A stretch of DNA of 64,000 bases from Parvimonas sp000223315 (GCA_050262155.1 CP189843.1:806001-870000); one strand, 5' to 3'. Shown: positions 9,537 through 18,528, counted from the stretch's first letter. Program-made: numbers and translations. Notes: generated by a model not told the origin, from the sequence alone.

Positions 9537-10895
9537 TTATTTTTCAGAATCTTTTTCTTCGTCCTCATCATTTTCTACAACTTCTTCTTTAGGAAGAACT
9601 ATTCTAACCTTTTTAACTCTATGTTCATAAATTGATAAAATATTATAAATAACGCCATTATCTTCAACAGTAAGCTTTTCCCCGTCGTTTGGAATATAGC
9701 CTAAAAGGTACATAAGCATTCCACCTAATGTATCATAATCTTCAGAATTTTCATCAAGTTTTAGATTACAAGCATTATTAACATCCTCTATTTCACAAGC
9801 ACCTGTGGCAATAAAATGTCTATCATCTATCTTTTTGATAGCAGGATTAGTTTTCTTATCATACTCATCATCTATTTCTCCCATAACTTCCTCAATCAAA
9901 TCTTCCATAGTAACTATCCCTGTAAAACCACCATATTCGTCAATTAATACAGCCATCTGATTTCTCGAATTTTTAAGTTCAAGAAATAAGTCATTTATAT
10001 TCTTTCTTTCTGGAATAAAATATGCAGGTCTCAAAATAGAACGTATATTAACATTTTCAAATCCAACTTTATATGCCTCTAAGAAAAAGTCCTTAATATA
10101 TAAAATTCCTATTATATTATCAATGTCATCCTCATAAACTGGAACTCTTGAATACCTCATTTGCATTAATGTTTCAAAATCTTTATCAGGTTCATCAATA
10201 TCAATCATAAATACTTCAGTTCTTGCAGTCATTACTTCTTCTGCTAAAATGTCATCAAAAGAAATTACACCATCAATCATTTCTCTTTCAGTAGGATTAA
10301 TTATACCTTGTTCTTGACCTACTTCTACAATAGATTTTATTTCCTCAAGAGTAACCTTAGCTTCAACTCCAGTTGTAGGAACTGAAAAAATCTTTAATAT
10401 GATATTTGTAGATAAAGATAGCAAATAAACAAATGGACTCATAACTTTATAAACTAAATTTATAGTTCCAACTGAAAATAATGCAAACTTTTCAGCATTT
10501 TGTAAAGCTATTCTCTTAGGTACAAGTTCTCCAAAAACTAAACTAAAATACGCTAAAATTATTGTTATTAAAATAAGAGAAACTCTATTTGCAAAAGGAA
10601 TTGATAAACTTTCTAAAACGCTTCCAAATTTATCTGAAAGTCCTACTGCAGCAGAAGCTGATGTAAAAAATCCTGCAAAAGTGATACCAACCTGAATTGT
10701 TGATAAAAACTTTGAAGGTTCTTTTAAAAGTTTCTCAACTTTAATAGCCCTCTTATCTCCTTGTTCTGACAAAGCTAATAACTTCTTTTTATCCATAGAA
10801 ACTATTGCCATTTCTGATGCAGCAAAGAAAGCATTAGCTAAAGTTAATAAAATTAAAATAATAATTTGAAAATAGACCTCGGGTCCACTATCCAT
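9537..10895 (-). CDS. CNNM/CorC-type transporter-associated protein (DUF21, CBS pair, CorC_HlyC)
   Basis: Integral membrane protein of the CNNM/CorB family, linked to Mg2+ or Co2+ transport (older name hemolysin family). 452 residues. A DUF21 membrane domain with four or so helices occupies about 1-190 (NAFFAASEMAIVSMD near the start). A CBS pair follows (VMTARTEVFMIDID, YSRVPVYEDDIDNIIGILYI, NQMAVLIDEYGGFTGIVTMED), then a CorC_HlyC domain (IDDRHFIATGACEIEDVN). The tail is acidic. It is monocistronic: a terminator lies on each side. Ion specificity is inferred from the family only. Confidence 0.93.
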   Translation of the reverse strand: MDSGPEVYFQIIILILLTLANAFFAASEMAIVSMDKKKLLALSEQGDKRAIKVEKLLKEPSKFLSTIQVGITFAGFFTSASAAVGLSDKFGSVLESLSIPFANRVSLILITIILAYFSLVFGELVPKRIALQNAEKFALFSVGTINLVYKVMSPFVYLLSLSTNIILKIFSVPTTGVEAKVTLEEIKSIVEVGQEQGIINPTEREMIDGVISFDDILAEEVMTARTEVFMIDIDEPDKDFETLMQMRYSRVPVYEDDIDNIIGILYIKDFFLEAYKVGFENVNIRSILRPAYFIPERKNINDLFLELKNSRNQMAVLIDEYGGFTGIVTMEDLIEEVMGEIDDEYDKKTNPAIKKIDDRHFIATGACEIEDVNNACNLKLDENSEDYDTLGGMLMYLLGYIPNDGEKLTVEDNGVIYNILSIYEHRVKKVRIVLPKEEVVENDEDEEKDSEK

Positions 10896-11000
10896 AATAA
10901 CCTCCTAAAAATTATTTATTTAGAAAAATTATACCAAAAAAATTTAAATTTTGCAAATTTACATATAAATTATTATATCTATCTAAATTTTTAAAAAAAT

Positions 11001-11026
11001 AAAAAGTGTATAAAAATACACTTTTT
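11001..11026 (-). terminator. Terminator downstream of hppA
   Basis: An 11-bp perfect stem (AAAAAGTGTAT / ATACACTTTTT) with an AAAA loop lies 21 bases after the hppA stop; the minus-strand transcript runs into a U-rich tract. Confidence 0.88.
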
Positions 11027-11046
11027 ATTAAAGTAATATATTAAAT

Positions 11047-13056
11047 TTATTTTAATAACATTCCACCATAATTTAGAATAACTTGAGCAAATACTAATGC
11101 TACAACTGTCATTAACTTAATTAAAATGTTTAATGATGGTCCTGAAGTATCCTTGAAAGGATCACCTACAGTATCTCCAACAACTGCTGCTTTGTGTGGT
11201 TCTGAACCTTTTCCGCCATGATGTCCTTCTTCTATATACTTTTTAGCATTATCCCAAGCACCACCAGCATTTGACATAAATATAGCCATTAAAACACCTG
11301 TTACTAATGAACCTGCCAATAATCCACCAAGAGCTTCTGCTCCGATTAAAAGACCAACTAGCACAGGAACAACTACAGCTAATAATCCAGGAATAACCAT
11401 TTGTTTTAAAGCTGCCATAGTAGAAATATCAACACATTTTCTATAGTCAGGTGTTCCAGTTCCTTCCATAATTCCAGGAATTGTTTTAAATTGTCTTCTA
11501 ACTTCTTGAATCATTTCATTAGCAGCATTTCCTACAGCTTCCATAGTTAATGCTGAGAATAAGAACGGTAACATACCACCGATAAACATACCTGCTACTA
11601 CTTGAGGTTTTGTAACATCTATTGAAGTTAATTTTACAGCTTGAGTATATGAAGCAAATAATGCCAATGCAGTTAAAGCTGCAGAACCAATAGCAAATCC
11701 TTTACCAATAGCTGCTGTTGTATTTCCAACTGAATCCAGTTTGTCAGTAATATTTCTAACTTCATGAGGTAATTCACACATTTCTGCAATACCACCTGCA
11801 TTATCAGCAATTGGGCCATAAGCATCTACTGCGATTGTCATACCACATGTAGAAAGCATACCAATAGCTGCTACAGAAATACCATATAATCCTTGACCAG
11901 CATTTGAAAATCCATTTGAAGCCATATAAGATACTAAAATACCTATAGCTATTACTATAATTGGACCAGCTGTTGATTTCATTCCAACAGCTAAACCGGA
12001 AATGATATTTGTTGATGAACCAGTTTCTGATTCTTCTGCTATATGTTGAACTGGTTTTTTATCTCCTGAAGTATAATATTCAGTAAATTGTGAAATAATC
12101 AAACCAACTAAAATACCTGCAACTGATGAAACAAATGCAGAATTATTTCCTAAAATTTTATTACTTAAAAAGTAAGTTACTATAATAGTTAAAATTGAAC
12201 TTACAATAGTTCCCATATTTAATGATTTTTGTGGATCTTTATCTCCTCTTACACAGAACAATCCAACTAATGATGCTAAAATACCAGCTGCAGCAAGTGC
12301 TAAAGCAAATATAATACCTTCTTTACCAAAAGCAATTGAACCAAGTGTGATACCAGATAAAATAGACCCTACATATGATTCAAAAAGGTCAGCACCCATA
12401 CCAGCTACGTCTCCTACGTTATCACCAACATTATCAGCAATAACTGCAGGGTTTCTAGGATCATCTTCAGGAATTCCTGCTTCAACCTTACCTACAAGGT
12501 CAGCACCAACGTCAGCAGCTTTTGTATAGATACCACCACCAACTCTTCCGAATAAGGCAATAGATGATGCTCCAAAACTGAATCCTGTAACAATATTAAC
12601 ATCTCCAACTAAAAAGTAGCAAACTGTCATTCCTAAAATACCTAATCCAACTACAGAAAGACCCATTACAGCTCCACCTGAAAAGGCAGTTTGAAGTGCT
12701 TTCCCCATTCCATATTCTTTGGCGGCATTTGCAGTTCTAACATTTGCTTTTGTAGCAGCTTTCATTCCAAAAAAACCTGCTAAAATTGAACAAATTGAAC
12801 CGGCTAAGAAGCAAACTGCAGTAAGTAGATTAATGGCAACCCCCAAAATAATTGCTACAACAATAACGAATATAACTAAATATTTATATTCACGAACTAA
12901 GAAAGCCATTGCACCTTCTTCAATATAACCTGAAATTTGTTTCATTCTTTCATTACCAGGTTCAATTTTTGTAATGCTTAAATATTTAATATAAGCAAAT
13001 ACAAGTGCAATAGCACCTACGGCAATTGCACTATAAAAAATTAAATTAGTATCCAT
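11047..13056 (-). CDS. hppA: Membrane pyrophosphatase, K+-dependent ion pump
   Basis: Couples pyrophosphate hydrolysis to export of Na+ or H+ across the cell membrane, about 16 helices in 669 residues. The substrate site is clear: the loop GRVGGGIYTKAADVGADLVG, the acidic set DDPRNPAVIADNVGDNVGDV, and the C-terminal VVGDTVGDPFKDTSGPS. The stretch VGNTTAAIGKG carries Ala rather than Lys, which in this family marks the K+-stimulated class. I cannot tell Na+ from H+ specificity by eye. It follows secG by 19 bases and has its own terminator. In an anaerobe it may recover energy from pyrophosphate made in biosynthesis. Confidence 0.96.
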   Translation of the reverse strand: MDTNLIFYSAIAVGAIALVFAYIKYLSITKIEPGNERMKQISGYIEEGAMAFLVREYKYLVIFVIVVAIILGVAINLLTAVCFLAGSICSILAGFFGMKAATKANVRTANAAKEYGMGKALQTAFSGGAVMGLSVVGLGILGMTVCYFLVGDVNIVTGFSFGASSIALFGRVGGGIYTKAADVGADLVGKVEAGIPEDDPRNPAVIADNVGDNVGDVAGMGADLFESYVGSILSGITLGSIAFGKEGIIFALALAAAGILASLVGLFCVRGDKDPQKSLNMGTIVSSILTIIVTYFLSNKILGNNSAFVSSVAGILVGLIISQFTEYYTSGDKKPVQHIAEESETGSSTNIISGLAVGMKSTAGPIIVIAIGILVSYMASNGFSNAGQGLYGISVAAIGMLSTCGMTIAVDAYGPIADNAGGIAEMCELPHEVRNITDKLDSVGNTTAAIGKGFAIGSAALTALALFASYTQAVKLTSIDVTKPQVVAGMFIGGMLPFLFSALTMEAVGNAANEMIQEVRRQFKTIPGIMEGTGTPDYRKCVDISTMAALKQMVIPGLLAVVVPVLVGLLIGAEALGGLLAGSLVTGVLMAIFMSNAGGAWDNAKKYIEEGHHGGKGSEPHKAAVVGDTVGDPFKDTSGPSLNILIKLMTVVALVFAQVILNYGGMLLK

Positions 13057-13075
13057 TTTTTCCTCCTAAAATTTT

Positions 13076-13300
13076 TTATTTAATCGCAGCCATAGCAATA
13101 GCTACTATAAAAAACACAACTGATGCTATAATAGTAATTTGACTTAAAACAGCGTCTCTAGATTTTTTTCCACCTTTTCCTGAAATATTAGTTTCTGCAG
13201 TCAAAGATGCAACACCATCTGACTTAGATTCTTGCATAAGAACAGCAACTATTATTACAATACTAGTAATAAATAAAATTATTTCCATTAAAACTTGCAT
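13076..13300 (-). CDS. secG: Preprotein translocase subunit SecG
   Basis: Small accessory subunit of the SecYEG channel. The 74-residue protein has the standard layout: an N-terminal helix (MEIILFITSIVIIVAVLMQ), the cytoplasmic loop with SKSDGVAS and a Gly/Lys-rich stretch, then a second helix from about residue 52. A GGAGGTG site precedes the ATG. It lies directly before hppA, so the two may share a transcript. Confidence 0.92.
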   Translation of the reverse strand: MQVLMEIILFITSIVIIVAVLMQESKSDGVASLTAETNISGKGGKKSRDAVLSQITIIASVVFFIVAIAMAAIK

Positions 13301-13356
13301 AACACACCTCCGTATATCTTAATTAACCTGCTAATAATAATATCATATTTGCATAC

Positions 13357-13394
13357 AAAAATCAACTTAAAATATTGAATTTTGAGTTGATTTT
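13357..13394 (-). terminator. Terminator of the cvfB-parvulin-A24 peptidase run, overlapping the last stop codon
   Basis: AAAATCAACT pairs with AGTTGATTTT over an 18-base loop; the A24 peptidase stop (13393-13395) falls at the end of the stem. On the minus strand the stem is followed by a T-rich run. Confidence 0.7.
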
Positions 13395-14028
13395 AAAAAT
13401 AAATTATAATTAAATAACTTATTAATATAAATGGAACCAATGGTATTTCATAATGTTTCAATTTTTTTAAATTTCTAACTATTAAAATTTTTACTAAATA
13501 AAAAATTCCTGCAACTATAAAAGTAAATAACCCTATATAAATAACTGTGTACCAATCTGATGAAAAACCAATAAAAGATAGCACATAAATATCTCCCGTT
13601 CCAAAAACTTCCGTTCCATAAATTAATTTAGAAATACCATATATACTCCCAAATAAAATCATTCCAGAAATCAATCCCCAAAAAGAAATAACAGAATAAT
13701 TTCCATAGATATTTAATAATAAAATAGGTAAAGCAAATATCATAATTATATTTAAAAAAATATTTTTACAAATCATATCAGTAAATGCACAAATATATAT
13801 ACATAAAAAACAAAGTAAATTTATCATATATAATATGTCATTATTTAAAAACAAGTATATAAAGTATAAATTTACAAGAAATATAATTATAAAATTTAAT
13901 ATATTATAATATCTTTTTAAATAAGAAATTGATACCTTTATAACATCCTTTTTATTTAAAAGTTTAATATCGATTGATGAAACAAATAAAAAAACAAAAA
14001 AACTTAATATTCCACCTATAAAATACAT
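13393..14028 (-). CDS. Prepilin peptidase-like A24 membrane protease
   Basis: Polytopic membrane protein of 211 residues, nearly all hydrophobic, about 6-7 helices. It carries the two A24 aspartate motifs: CAFTDMICKNI after the third or fourth helix and FGTGDIYVLSFIG later, plus EIPLVPFI near the end. It lacks the N-terminal methyltransferase domain with CxxC pairs of full PilD, so it is a peptidase-only form. No pilin, pilus ATPase or competence gene is in the window, so the substrate is unknown. It lies 1 base after the parvulin gene and ends the run cvfB-parvulin-A24. Confidence 0.75.
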   Translation of the reverse strand: MYFIGGILSFFVFLFVSSIDIKLLNKKDVIKVSISYLKRYYNILNFIIIFLVNLYFIYLFLNNDILYMINLLCFLCIYICAFTDMICKNIFLNIIMIFALPILLLNIYGNYSVISFWGLISGMILFGSIYGISKLIYGTEVFGTGDIYVLSFIGFSSDWYTVIYIGLFTFIVAGIFYLVKILIVRNLKKLKHYEIPLVPFILISYLIIIYF

Positions 14029-14029
14029 A

Positions 14030-14773
14030 TTAGTATTTTCTTTCTATTTTACTATCTTTCATCAATGCATCCATTTTTTTTACATAGGCTACTTGTTCTT
14101 TAGCTTTTATTATATTTTTCTCAATTTCATCCTTAACTGATTCTAAAGCTAATTGTTCAGGATTTCTTTTTGATTCTAATTTTATTAAATGATATCCAAA
14201 TTGTGTTTTAACCGGGTTAGTAACTTTCCCTACTTCAGCATCTATACATGCATTTTCAAATTCTAAAACCATTTGACCTTGAGTAAATTCTCCTAAATCT
14301 CCACCTACCTCTTTAGAAGGACACATAGAATGTTCTTTTGCTAAGTTTTCAAATTTTTCTCCATTTTCACAAAGTGCTTTTAATTCTTTCGCTTTGTCTT
14401 CACTCTCTACTAAAATATGTTTGGCATTAAAAGTATATTTACTCATAAATAAATTTTTATTTTCTTCATAATATTTTTTTATTTCTTCATCACTGGCATG
14501 AATATTATCAAATAATTCATTTAAGAAATGTTTTGCTAAAATAGAACGTTTAATTTCATTAATCTCTTTAACAAAAGCTTCACTTTCATCTAACTTTCTA
14601 TTATAACAATCTTGAATTATAAGTTCTTGTTTTACTAATTCTTCACATAATTGTTTTTTTCCTTCAGGATTTTTATAAGGTAATGCTCTGTTTCCCATTA
14701 ATTCTATAAATCTGTCAACATCACTTTCTAAAATTTCCACTCCATTTACAATCGCCATTACTTTGCTTTCCAT
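14030..14773 (-). CDS. Parvulin-type peptidylprolyl isomerase, apparently cytoplasmic
   Basis: Probable cis-trans prolyl isomerase and chaperone. 247 residues. The N-terminal SurA/PrsA-like helical part (VNGVEILESDVDRFIELMG) is followed by a rotamase domain from about residue 115 to 205, with FNAKHILVESEDKAKEL, MCPSKEVGGDLGEFTQGQMV and KTQFGYHLIKLES. There is no signal peptide or lipobox, unlike PrsA, so it should stay in the cytoplasm. It sits 13 bases after cvfB, and the A24 peptidase gene follows at once. Confidence 0.88.
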   Translation of the reverse strand: MESKVMAIVNGVEILESDVDRFIELMGNRALPYKNPEGKKQLCEELVKQELIIQDCYNRKLDESEAFVKEINEIKRSILAKHFLNELFDNIHASDEEIKKYYEENKNLFMSKYTFNAKHILVESEDKAKELKALCENGEKFENLAKEHSMCPSKEVGGDLGEFTQGQMVLEFENACIDAEVGKVTNPVKTQFGYHLIKLESKRNPEQLALESVKDEIEKNIIKAKEQVAYVKKMDALMKDSKIERKY

Positions 14774-14786
14774 AAAAAATTCCTCC

Positions 14787-15626
14787 TTAAATTAATTTGA
14801 TTCCATTTCCTTCAAATTTAATTTTTTTAGTCTTTAAAAGTCTTCCCACAGCCTTTTTAAAAGATGACTTGCTCATACCACAAATATCCTTAATTCTGTC
14901 AGGATCACTTTTATCATTCAAGTCTAAAAATCCACCTCTAACTTTAATAATATCAAAAAGAATATCAGCATTATCATTTATTTCAATATGAGATAAGTTT
15001 TTCAAAACTAAATTTAAACGTCCATCTTTTTTTACCTTTGAAATTCTAAAATTAATCGGCTCTCCAATTTCTAAAACTCCAACAATATCTTTATTCTCAA
15101 TCATTGCATCATATTTTTTATCTACAGCAACAAAAGCACCATAATCTTTATGAATTGAATAGATAATTCCTTCAACCCAGTCACCTTCTTTGTAAGGTGA
15201 ATCAGAAGTTAAATAATCTCTTATTTTCATTGTTGCACAAAGTCTCTCAGACTTGTCTATATATAAAGCAACTAAATATTTTCTTCCCTTTTCAAGTTTC
15301 ATAGATTGTTCTTTGAAAGGTAAAAATAATTCTTTTTCAAGTCCCCAATCTAAAAAAGCACCAATTTTTGAAATATCCATTACTTCTAATGTTTCAAGCC
15401 TTCCCATAGAAATTTTTGGAATTTTCCTTGTAGCAACAAATCTAGCTTGATTATCTTTGTAAATGAAAACTTCAAGTTCATCGCCTATTTTATCTGTTTC
15501 TAAAACTTCTTTTTTTGGCAATAATATATCAAGTTTTTCATTTTTCACATCTTTTATACCGATATAAGCACCATTATTTTTAAAGCGTTTTATAATCAAT
15601 TTTTGAAATTCTCCTAGATTATACAT
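14787..15626 (-). CDS. cvfB: CvfB-family S1 RNA-binding protein
   Basis: RNA-binding regulator family (CvfB/YitL) linked to virulence-factor expression in staphylococci. The 279 residues show three S1-like barrels (NGAYIGIKDVKNEKLDILL; MDISKIGAFLDWGLEKELFL; GIIYSIHKDYGAFVAVDKKY) and a C-terminal winged helix (DPDRIKDICGMSKSSFKKAV). It heads the run toward the parvulin and A24 genes. An AGGAGA site precedes the ATG. Its upstream region is the unusual repeat tract at 15711-15955, so the repeats may fall within its leader or promoter. Confidence 0.88.
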   Translation of the reverse strand: MYNLGEFQKLIIKRFKNNGAYIGIKDVKNEKLDILLPKKEVLETDKIGDELEVFIYKDNQARFVATRKIPKISMGRLETLEVMDISKIGAFLDWGLEKELFLPFKEQSMKLEKGRKYLVALYIDKSERLCATMKIRDYLTSDSPYKEGDWVEGIIYSIHKDYGAFVAVDKKYDAMIENKDIVGVLEIGEPINFRISKVKKDGRLNLVLKNLSHIEINDNADILFDIIKVRGGFLDLNDKSDPDRIKDICGMSKSSFKKAVGRLLKTKKIKFEGNGIKLI

Positions 15627-15710
15627 ATTTTCTCCTTTATTTTATATTTTCTTAAAAAATTGTTATACAACTAATTATATTATAATTCCATTTTGATTAT
15701 TAAATCAAAA

Positions 15711-15955
15711 TTATTATAATGAAACATTTATAGCTTTACAATAGGTCGTAAAACTATAGATATTATACCATAATTTCTTTTTTATTGCTAAGATTAATGT
15801 TATTATGGTGAAATTACTTTATCTTTACCACTTGGCGTAAAGCTAAAGTAATTATACCTTAATTTCTTTTTTATACCTTAACTATTGTTATTATGGTGAA
15901 ATTACTTTATCTTTGCCACTTGGCGTAAAGCTAAAGTAATTATACCATAATTGTC
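15711..15955. repeat. Three tandem imperfect-palindromic repeats, period about 88 bp
   Basis: Units start at 15711, 15800 and 15888, giving periods of 89 and 88. Units 2 and 3 are almost identical over about 65 bases: TTATTATGGTGAAATTACTT at the left, a CCACTTGGCG core, and AAGCTAAAGTAATTATACC at the right. Each unit is itself an inverted repeat of about 26-bp arms. Units are separated by ATTTCTTTTTTAT plus about 14 variable bases. Unit 1 has diverged (loop AATAGGTCG) yet keeps the pairing: its arms read TATAGCTTTAC and GTAAAACTATA, with paired changes in both arms. This 436-base stretch (15627-16062) has no gene; it also holds the cvfB upstream region and the lipoprotein promoter. Confidence 0.85.
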
Positions 15956-15998
15956 TAATTAATGTAACTATGAGAAATTAAAAAATTAATAGTTCATT

Positions 15999-16026
15999 TT
16001 GAAATATTATAAAAATGTAGTATAAT
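15999..16026 (+). promoter_or_regulatory. Sigma-A-type promoter of the lipoprotein gene
   Basis: TTGAAA at 15999-16004 and a consensus TATAAT at 16021-16026, separated by 16 bases; an AAGGAG site and the ATG follow within 40 bases. Confidence 0.7.
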
Positions 16027-16062
16027 ATTTATATAAATACTTACTAAATAAGGAGTTTAAAT

Positions 16063-16899
16063 ATGTTTTATATAAAAAGAAGATACATTTTGATTTTATT
16101 TTCTGCTTTTTTACTAACATCTTGCAGTAAGACAGGGACTAAAAATGTTGATAAAGTAAATAATGAAATAAAAAATTCAACATCACAATTTTCTCTAAAT
16201 ACAGAAGAATTAACCGTATTGGAAAAACCCTATGGTGATTTTTCAGATGAAGACAAAAAATTATTTAATAAAATATTAGAAAAATATAATAAATTTAAAA
16301 ATGAATCATCTAATGATATAGCATTTGAAACAAAAATATTGGAAAAACTTCAAGAAATTGAAAATTTTTATGGTAAAAAATATATAAATTTTAAAAATGA
16401 ATCTTCTATTGATGTTAAAGTTGAAGAAAAACTACTTAATCAAAATTCAAAAACAGAATTAAATAAAAAAGATTTTCCTTACGACAACTATTTAATAAAA
16501 CTTACTGGAAAAGGTAATTTTAGGTATATAGTAAATAATAGAACAATTTCTGATGAAGTTTTAAAAGAAAATGAAAAACCAAGATATATTAGAATCAAAA
16601 TATTAGATAATTCAAGTGTAGAATTTAATGGTGATATAATAGGAATTATATTCAAAGATAACATACAGTACAATAAATTTAAAAATTTTCCAAGTGGAAT
16701 TTTCGATGTAGATACTGATATTAAACATGGTAATTATAAACTGTCAAATACAACGAAAGATACTATTATAAAAACAATTTCAAAAAACAATGAAGTGAAA
16801 GTTATAAAATTAAAAGAATCGCACGAAATAAGATTGGAAGTCGGAATGAAATTTATAATTTCAGGAGTTGATTATATTACACTAGAAAAGATTGATTAA
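16063..16899 (+). CDS. Lipoprotein of unknown function
   Basis: A 278-residue exported protein. The N-terminus is a lipoprotein signal: RRYILILFSAFLL followed by the lipobox LLTSC, with Cys at about residue 21. The mature part is highly charged, rich in Lys, Glu and Asn. A helical first half (residues 25-130) is followed by a beta-rich second half with DIKHGNYKLSNT and a final GVDYITLEKID. I do not recognise a family. It has its own promoter and terminator, so it is monocistronic and divergent from cvfB, separated by the tandem palindromic repeats. Confidence 0.85.
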   Translation: MFYIKRRYILILFSAFLLTSCSKTGTKNVDKVNNEIKNSTSQFSLNTEELTVLEKPYGDFSDEDKKLFNKILEKYNKFKNESSNDIAFETKILEKLQEIENFYGKKYINFKNESSIDVKVEEKLLNQNSKTELNKKDFPYDNYLIKLTGKGNFRYIVNNRTISDEVLKENEKPRYIRIKILDNSSVEFNGDIIGIIFKDNIQYNKFKNFPSGIFDVDTDIKHGNYKLSNTTKDTIIKTISKNNEVKVIKLKESHEIRLEVGMKFIISGVDYITLEKID

Positions 16900-16926
16900 A
16901 AAGGAGACCTTAAATGGTCTCCTTTT
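16899..16926 (+). terminator. Terminator of the lipoprotein gene
   Basis: An 11-bp perfect stem (AAAAGGAGACC / GGTCTCCTTTT) with a 6-base loop begins at the stop codon; T-rich afterwards. Confidence 0.9.
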
Positions 16927-16935
16927 AAATTATTG

Positions 16936-16998
16936 TTAAATAACAAACTCCAGATATCTAACCTAACACAAAGTGTCATTGAAAGGTGAGTTGTTATT
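16936..16998 (-). terminator. Possible long hairpin at the end of the floA operon
   Basis: AATAACAAACTC near 16937 pairs with GAGTTGTTATT ending near 16998, with one bulged base, and a small inner ACAC/GTGT pairing. The right arm overlaps the stop codon of the FloA-partner gene. Read on the minus strand it is followed by only a weak T tract, so a terminator role is tentative. Confidence 0.4.
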
Positions 16999-17509
16999 TT
17001 AATGATTTAGGTTTTCCGATAATCTCTGAATAAAGTACAGCTTTCGATAAACTTTCCTTACCCTTTAGAACAAACTTTTTTGTTTTTCTTTCAATCAAAT
17101 CGTCTAAAGTTAAAATATCCTTTCTCAGTGATACTCTCTCAGTTTTTCGAGAATTGTACATTTGACCAATTCCTTCAAAAGAAGTATTCATAATACTTTT
17201 ACCTTCGATAGAAGTTGTCATAGCTGTCTTACCTTCATAAGAAAAATTTTCAATAGAATTTCCTTCAATACTAGAAGTCATAATAGTTGTTCCCTCAGGA
17301 CTTTCATAATCTTCAAAATTATTAGTCTTATAAGTCTTGCTTTTTGAACTATTATTATTCTTATTTTTTTTAGTCTTAGACTTATTTGAAGTTTTTACAG
17401 TATTATTCTGATGTTTATCGTTTCCTACTTCATCAATTTGAGCTTTTATATTATTAATCTCAGATTTTAAATCGTCAATAAAAGACAAAAAGCTTTTTTC
17501 ATTTTTCAT
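16994..17509 (-). CDS. Unknown protein with four decapeptide repeats, co-transcribed with floA
   Basis: 171 residues with no signal peptide or membrane segment. Order of parts: a coiled-coil-like start (about residues 8-30), a Lys/Asn/Ser-rich linker (about 38-62), four tandem ten-residue repeats at 74-113 (TTIMTSSIEG, NSIENFSYEG, KTAMTTSIEG, KSIMNTSFEG), then a charged C-terminus ending SEIIGKPKSLK. The repeat consensus is polar-aliphatic-x-x-x-Ser-aromatic/Ile-Glu-Gly, which would suit a small beta-solenoid. It starts 12 bases after floA with an AGAGGTG site, so it is in the floA operon and may act with the membrane scaffold. I do not recognise the family. Confidence 0.75.
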   Translation of the reverse strand: MKNEKSFLSFIDDLKSEINNIKAQIDEVGNDKHQNNTVKTSNKSKTKKNKNNNSSKSKTYKTNNFEDYESPEGTTIMTSSIEGNSIENFSYEGKTAMTTSIEGKSIMNTSFEGIGQMYNSRKTERVSLRKDILTLDDLIERKTKKFVLKGKESLSKAVLYSEIIGKPKSLK

Positions 17510-17521
17510 AGAAATTCACCT

Positions 17522-18505
17522 CTATTCTGAAAGTGATTCTCTCATCTTAGTATCAGATTTTAAATTCTTTAACTTTTCGTATTCATATACAGAAATATTT
17601 CCTTCTTCAAATGCTTTTGCAATAGCAAGTGGAATTTTACTTTCTGATTCGACAACTTTTGCCTTCATTTCTTCAATCTTAGCTTTGTTTTCTTGTTCAA
17701 CCGCAACTGCCATAGCACGTCTTTCTTCTGCTTTTGCTTGTGCTATTTTCTTATCAGCTTCAGCTTGATCTGCTTGTAATTGTGCTCCTATATTTCTACC
17801 AATATCAACATCAGCGATATCGATAGATAAAATTTCAAATGCTGTTCCTAAATCCAGTCCTTTTGCCAAAACCGTTTCTGAAATAGCATCAGGATTTTCA
17901 AGCACTAAACTATGTCTTTCTGCACTACCTACAGTAGTAACTATACCTTCTCCAACTCTGGCAATGATAGTTTCTTCACCGGCACCACCGATAAGTCTTG
18001 AAATATCGGCTCTAACTGTTACTTTTGCAATAACTATCACTTCAATACCATTCATAGCAACTGCTGCTATTTTTGGAGTATTGATAACTTTAGGATTTAC
18101 ACTGACTTGAACAGCTTCCAACACATCACGTCCGGCAAGGTCAATTGCTGTTGCCATTTCAAAAGTCAATTCAATATTTGCCTTTTGAGCTGCAATCAAA
18201 GCATCAACTACATTATTTACATTACCTCCTGCCAAATAATGTGCTTCTAATTCTGAAATGTTAATTCTAACATTAGCCTTTGTTGCTTTAATCAATGGAT
18301 AAATAATTTTTGACGCTCTAACTCTTCTTAGTTTCATTCCTATAAGATTCGAAATCTTAACCTTAACTCCACTGAATAAAGCTGTAACCCAAAGACCTAC
18401 GGGAACGAAATAAAAGAATCCGAACACCAAAACCACTGCTAAAATAACAATAATACTATTAGTTTTTGGTAACAATTTCATAACTGTTTGTGGTAACATT
18501 CTCAT
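17522..18505 (-). CDS. floA: Flotillin-like protein FloA
   Basis: Membrane scaffold of bacterial functional microdomains. 327 residues. The N-terminal hydrophobic hairpin (IIVILAVVLVFGFFYFVPVG, then LWVTALFSG) is followed by an SPFH-type region (LIKATKANVRINISELEAHY, EVIVIAKVTVRADISRLIGG) and a helical Ala/Glu/Lys-rich part (QLQADQAEADKKIAQAKAEE). The C-terminus is charged. I chose the ATG at 18505, 7 bases after GGAGGG, over the ATG at 18520 that precedes that site. It has a good promoter, and the repeat protein follows in the same operon. No NfeD gene is adjacent, unlike in many Firmicutes. Confidence 0.95.
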   Translation of the reverse strand: MRMLPQTVMKLLPKTNSIIVILAVVLVFGFFYFVPVGLWVTALFSGVKVKISNLIGMKLRRVRASKIIYPLIKATKANVRINISELEAHYLAGGNVNNVVDALIAAQKANIELTFEMATAIDLAGRDVLEAVQVSVNPKVINTPKIAAVAMNGIEVIVIAKVTVRADISRLIGGAGEETIIARVGEGIVTTVGSAERHSLVLENPDAISETVLAKGLDLGTAFEILSIDIADVDIGRNIGAQLQADQAEADKKIAQAKAEERRAMAVAVEQENKAKIEEMKAKVVESESKIPLAIAKAFEEGNISVYEYEKLKNLKSDTKMRESLSE

Positions 18506-18528
18506 AATTAAACCCTCCATTTTTTATT

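Noticed and set aside
15711..15955. CRISPR array at the tandem repeats
   Set aside because: Only three units of 88 bp with near-identical content and short, similar spacers; no cas genes. A CRISPR needs shorter repeats and unique spacers.
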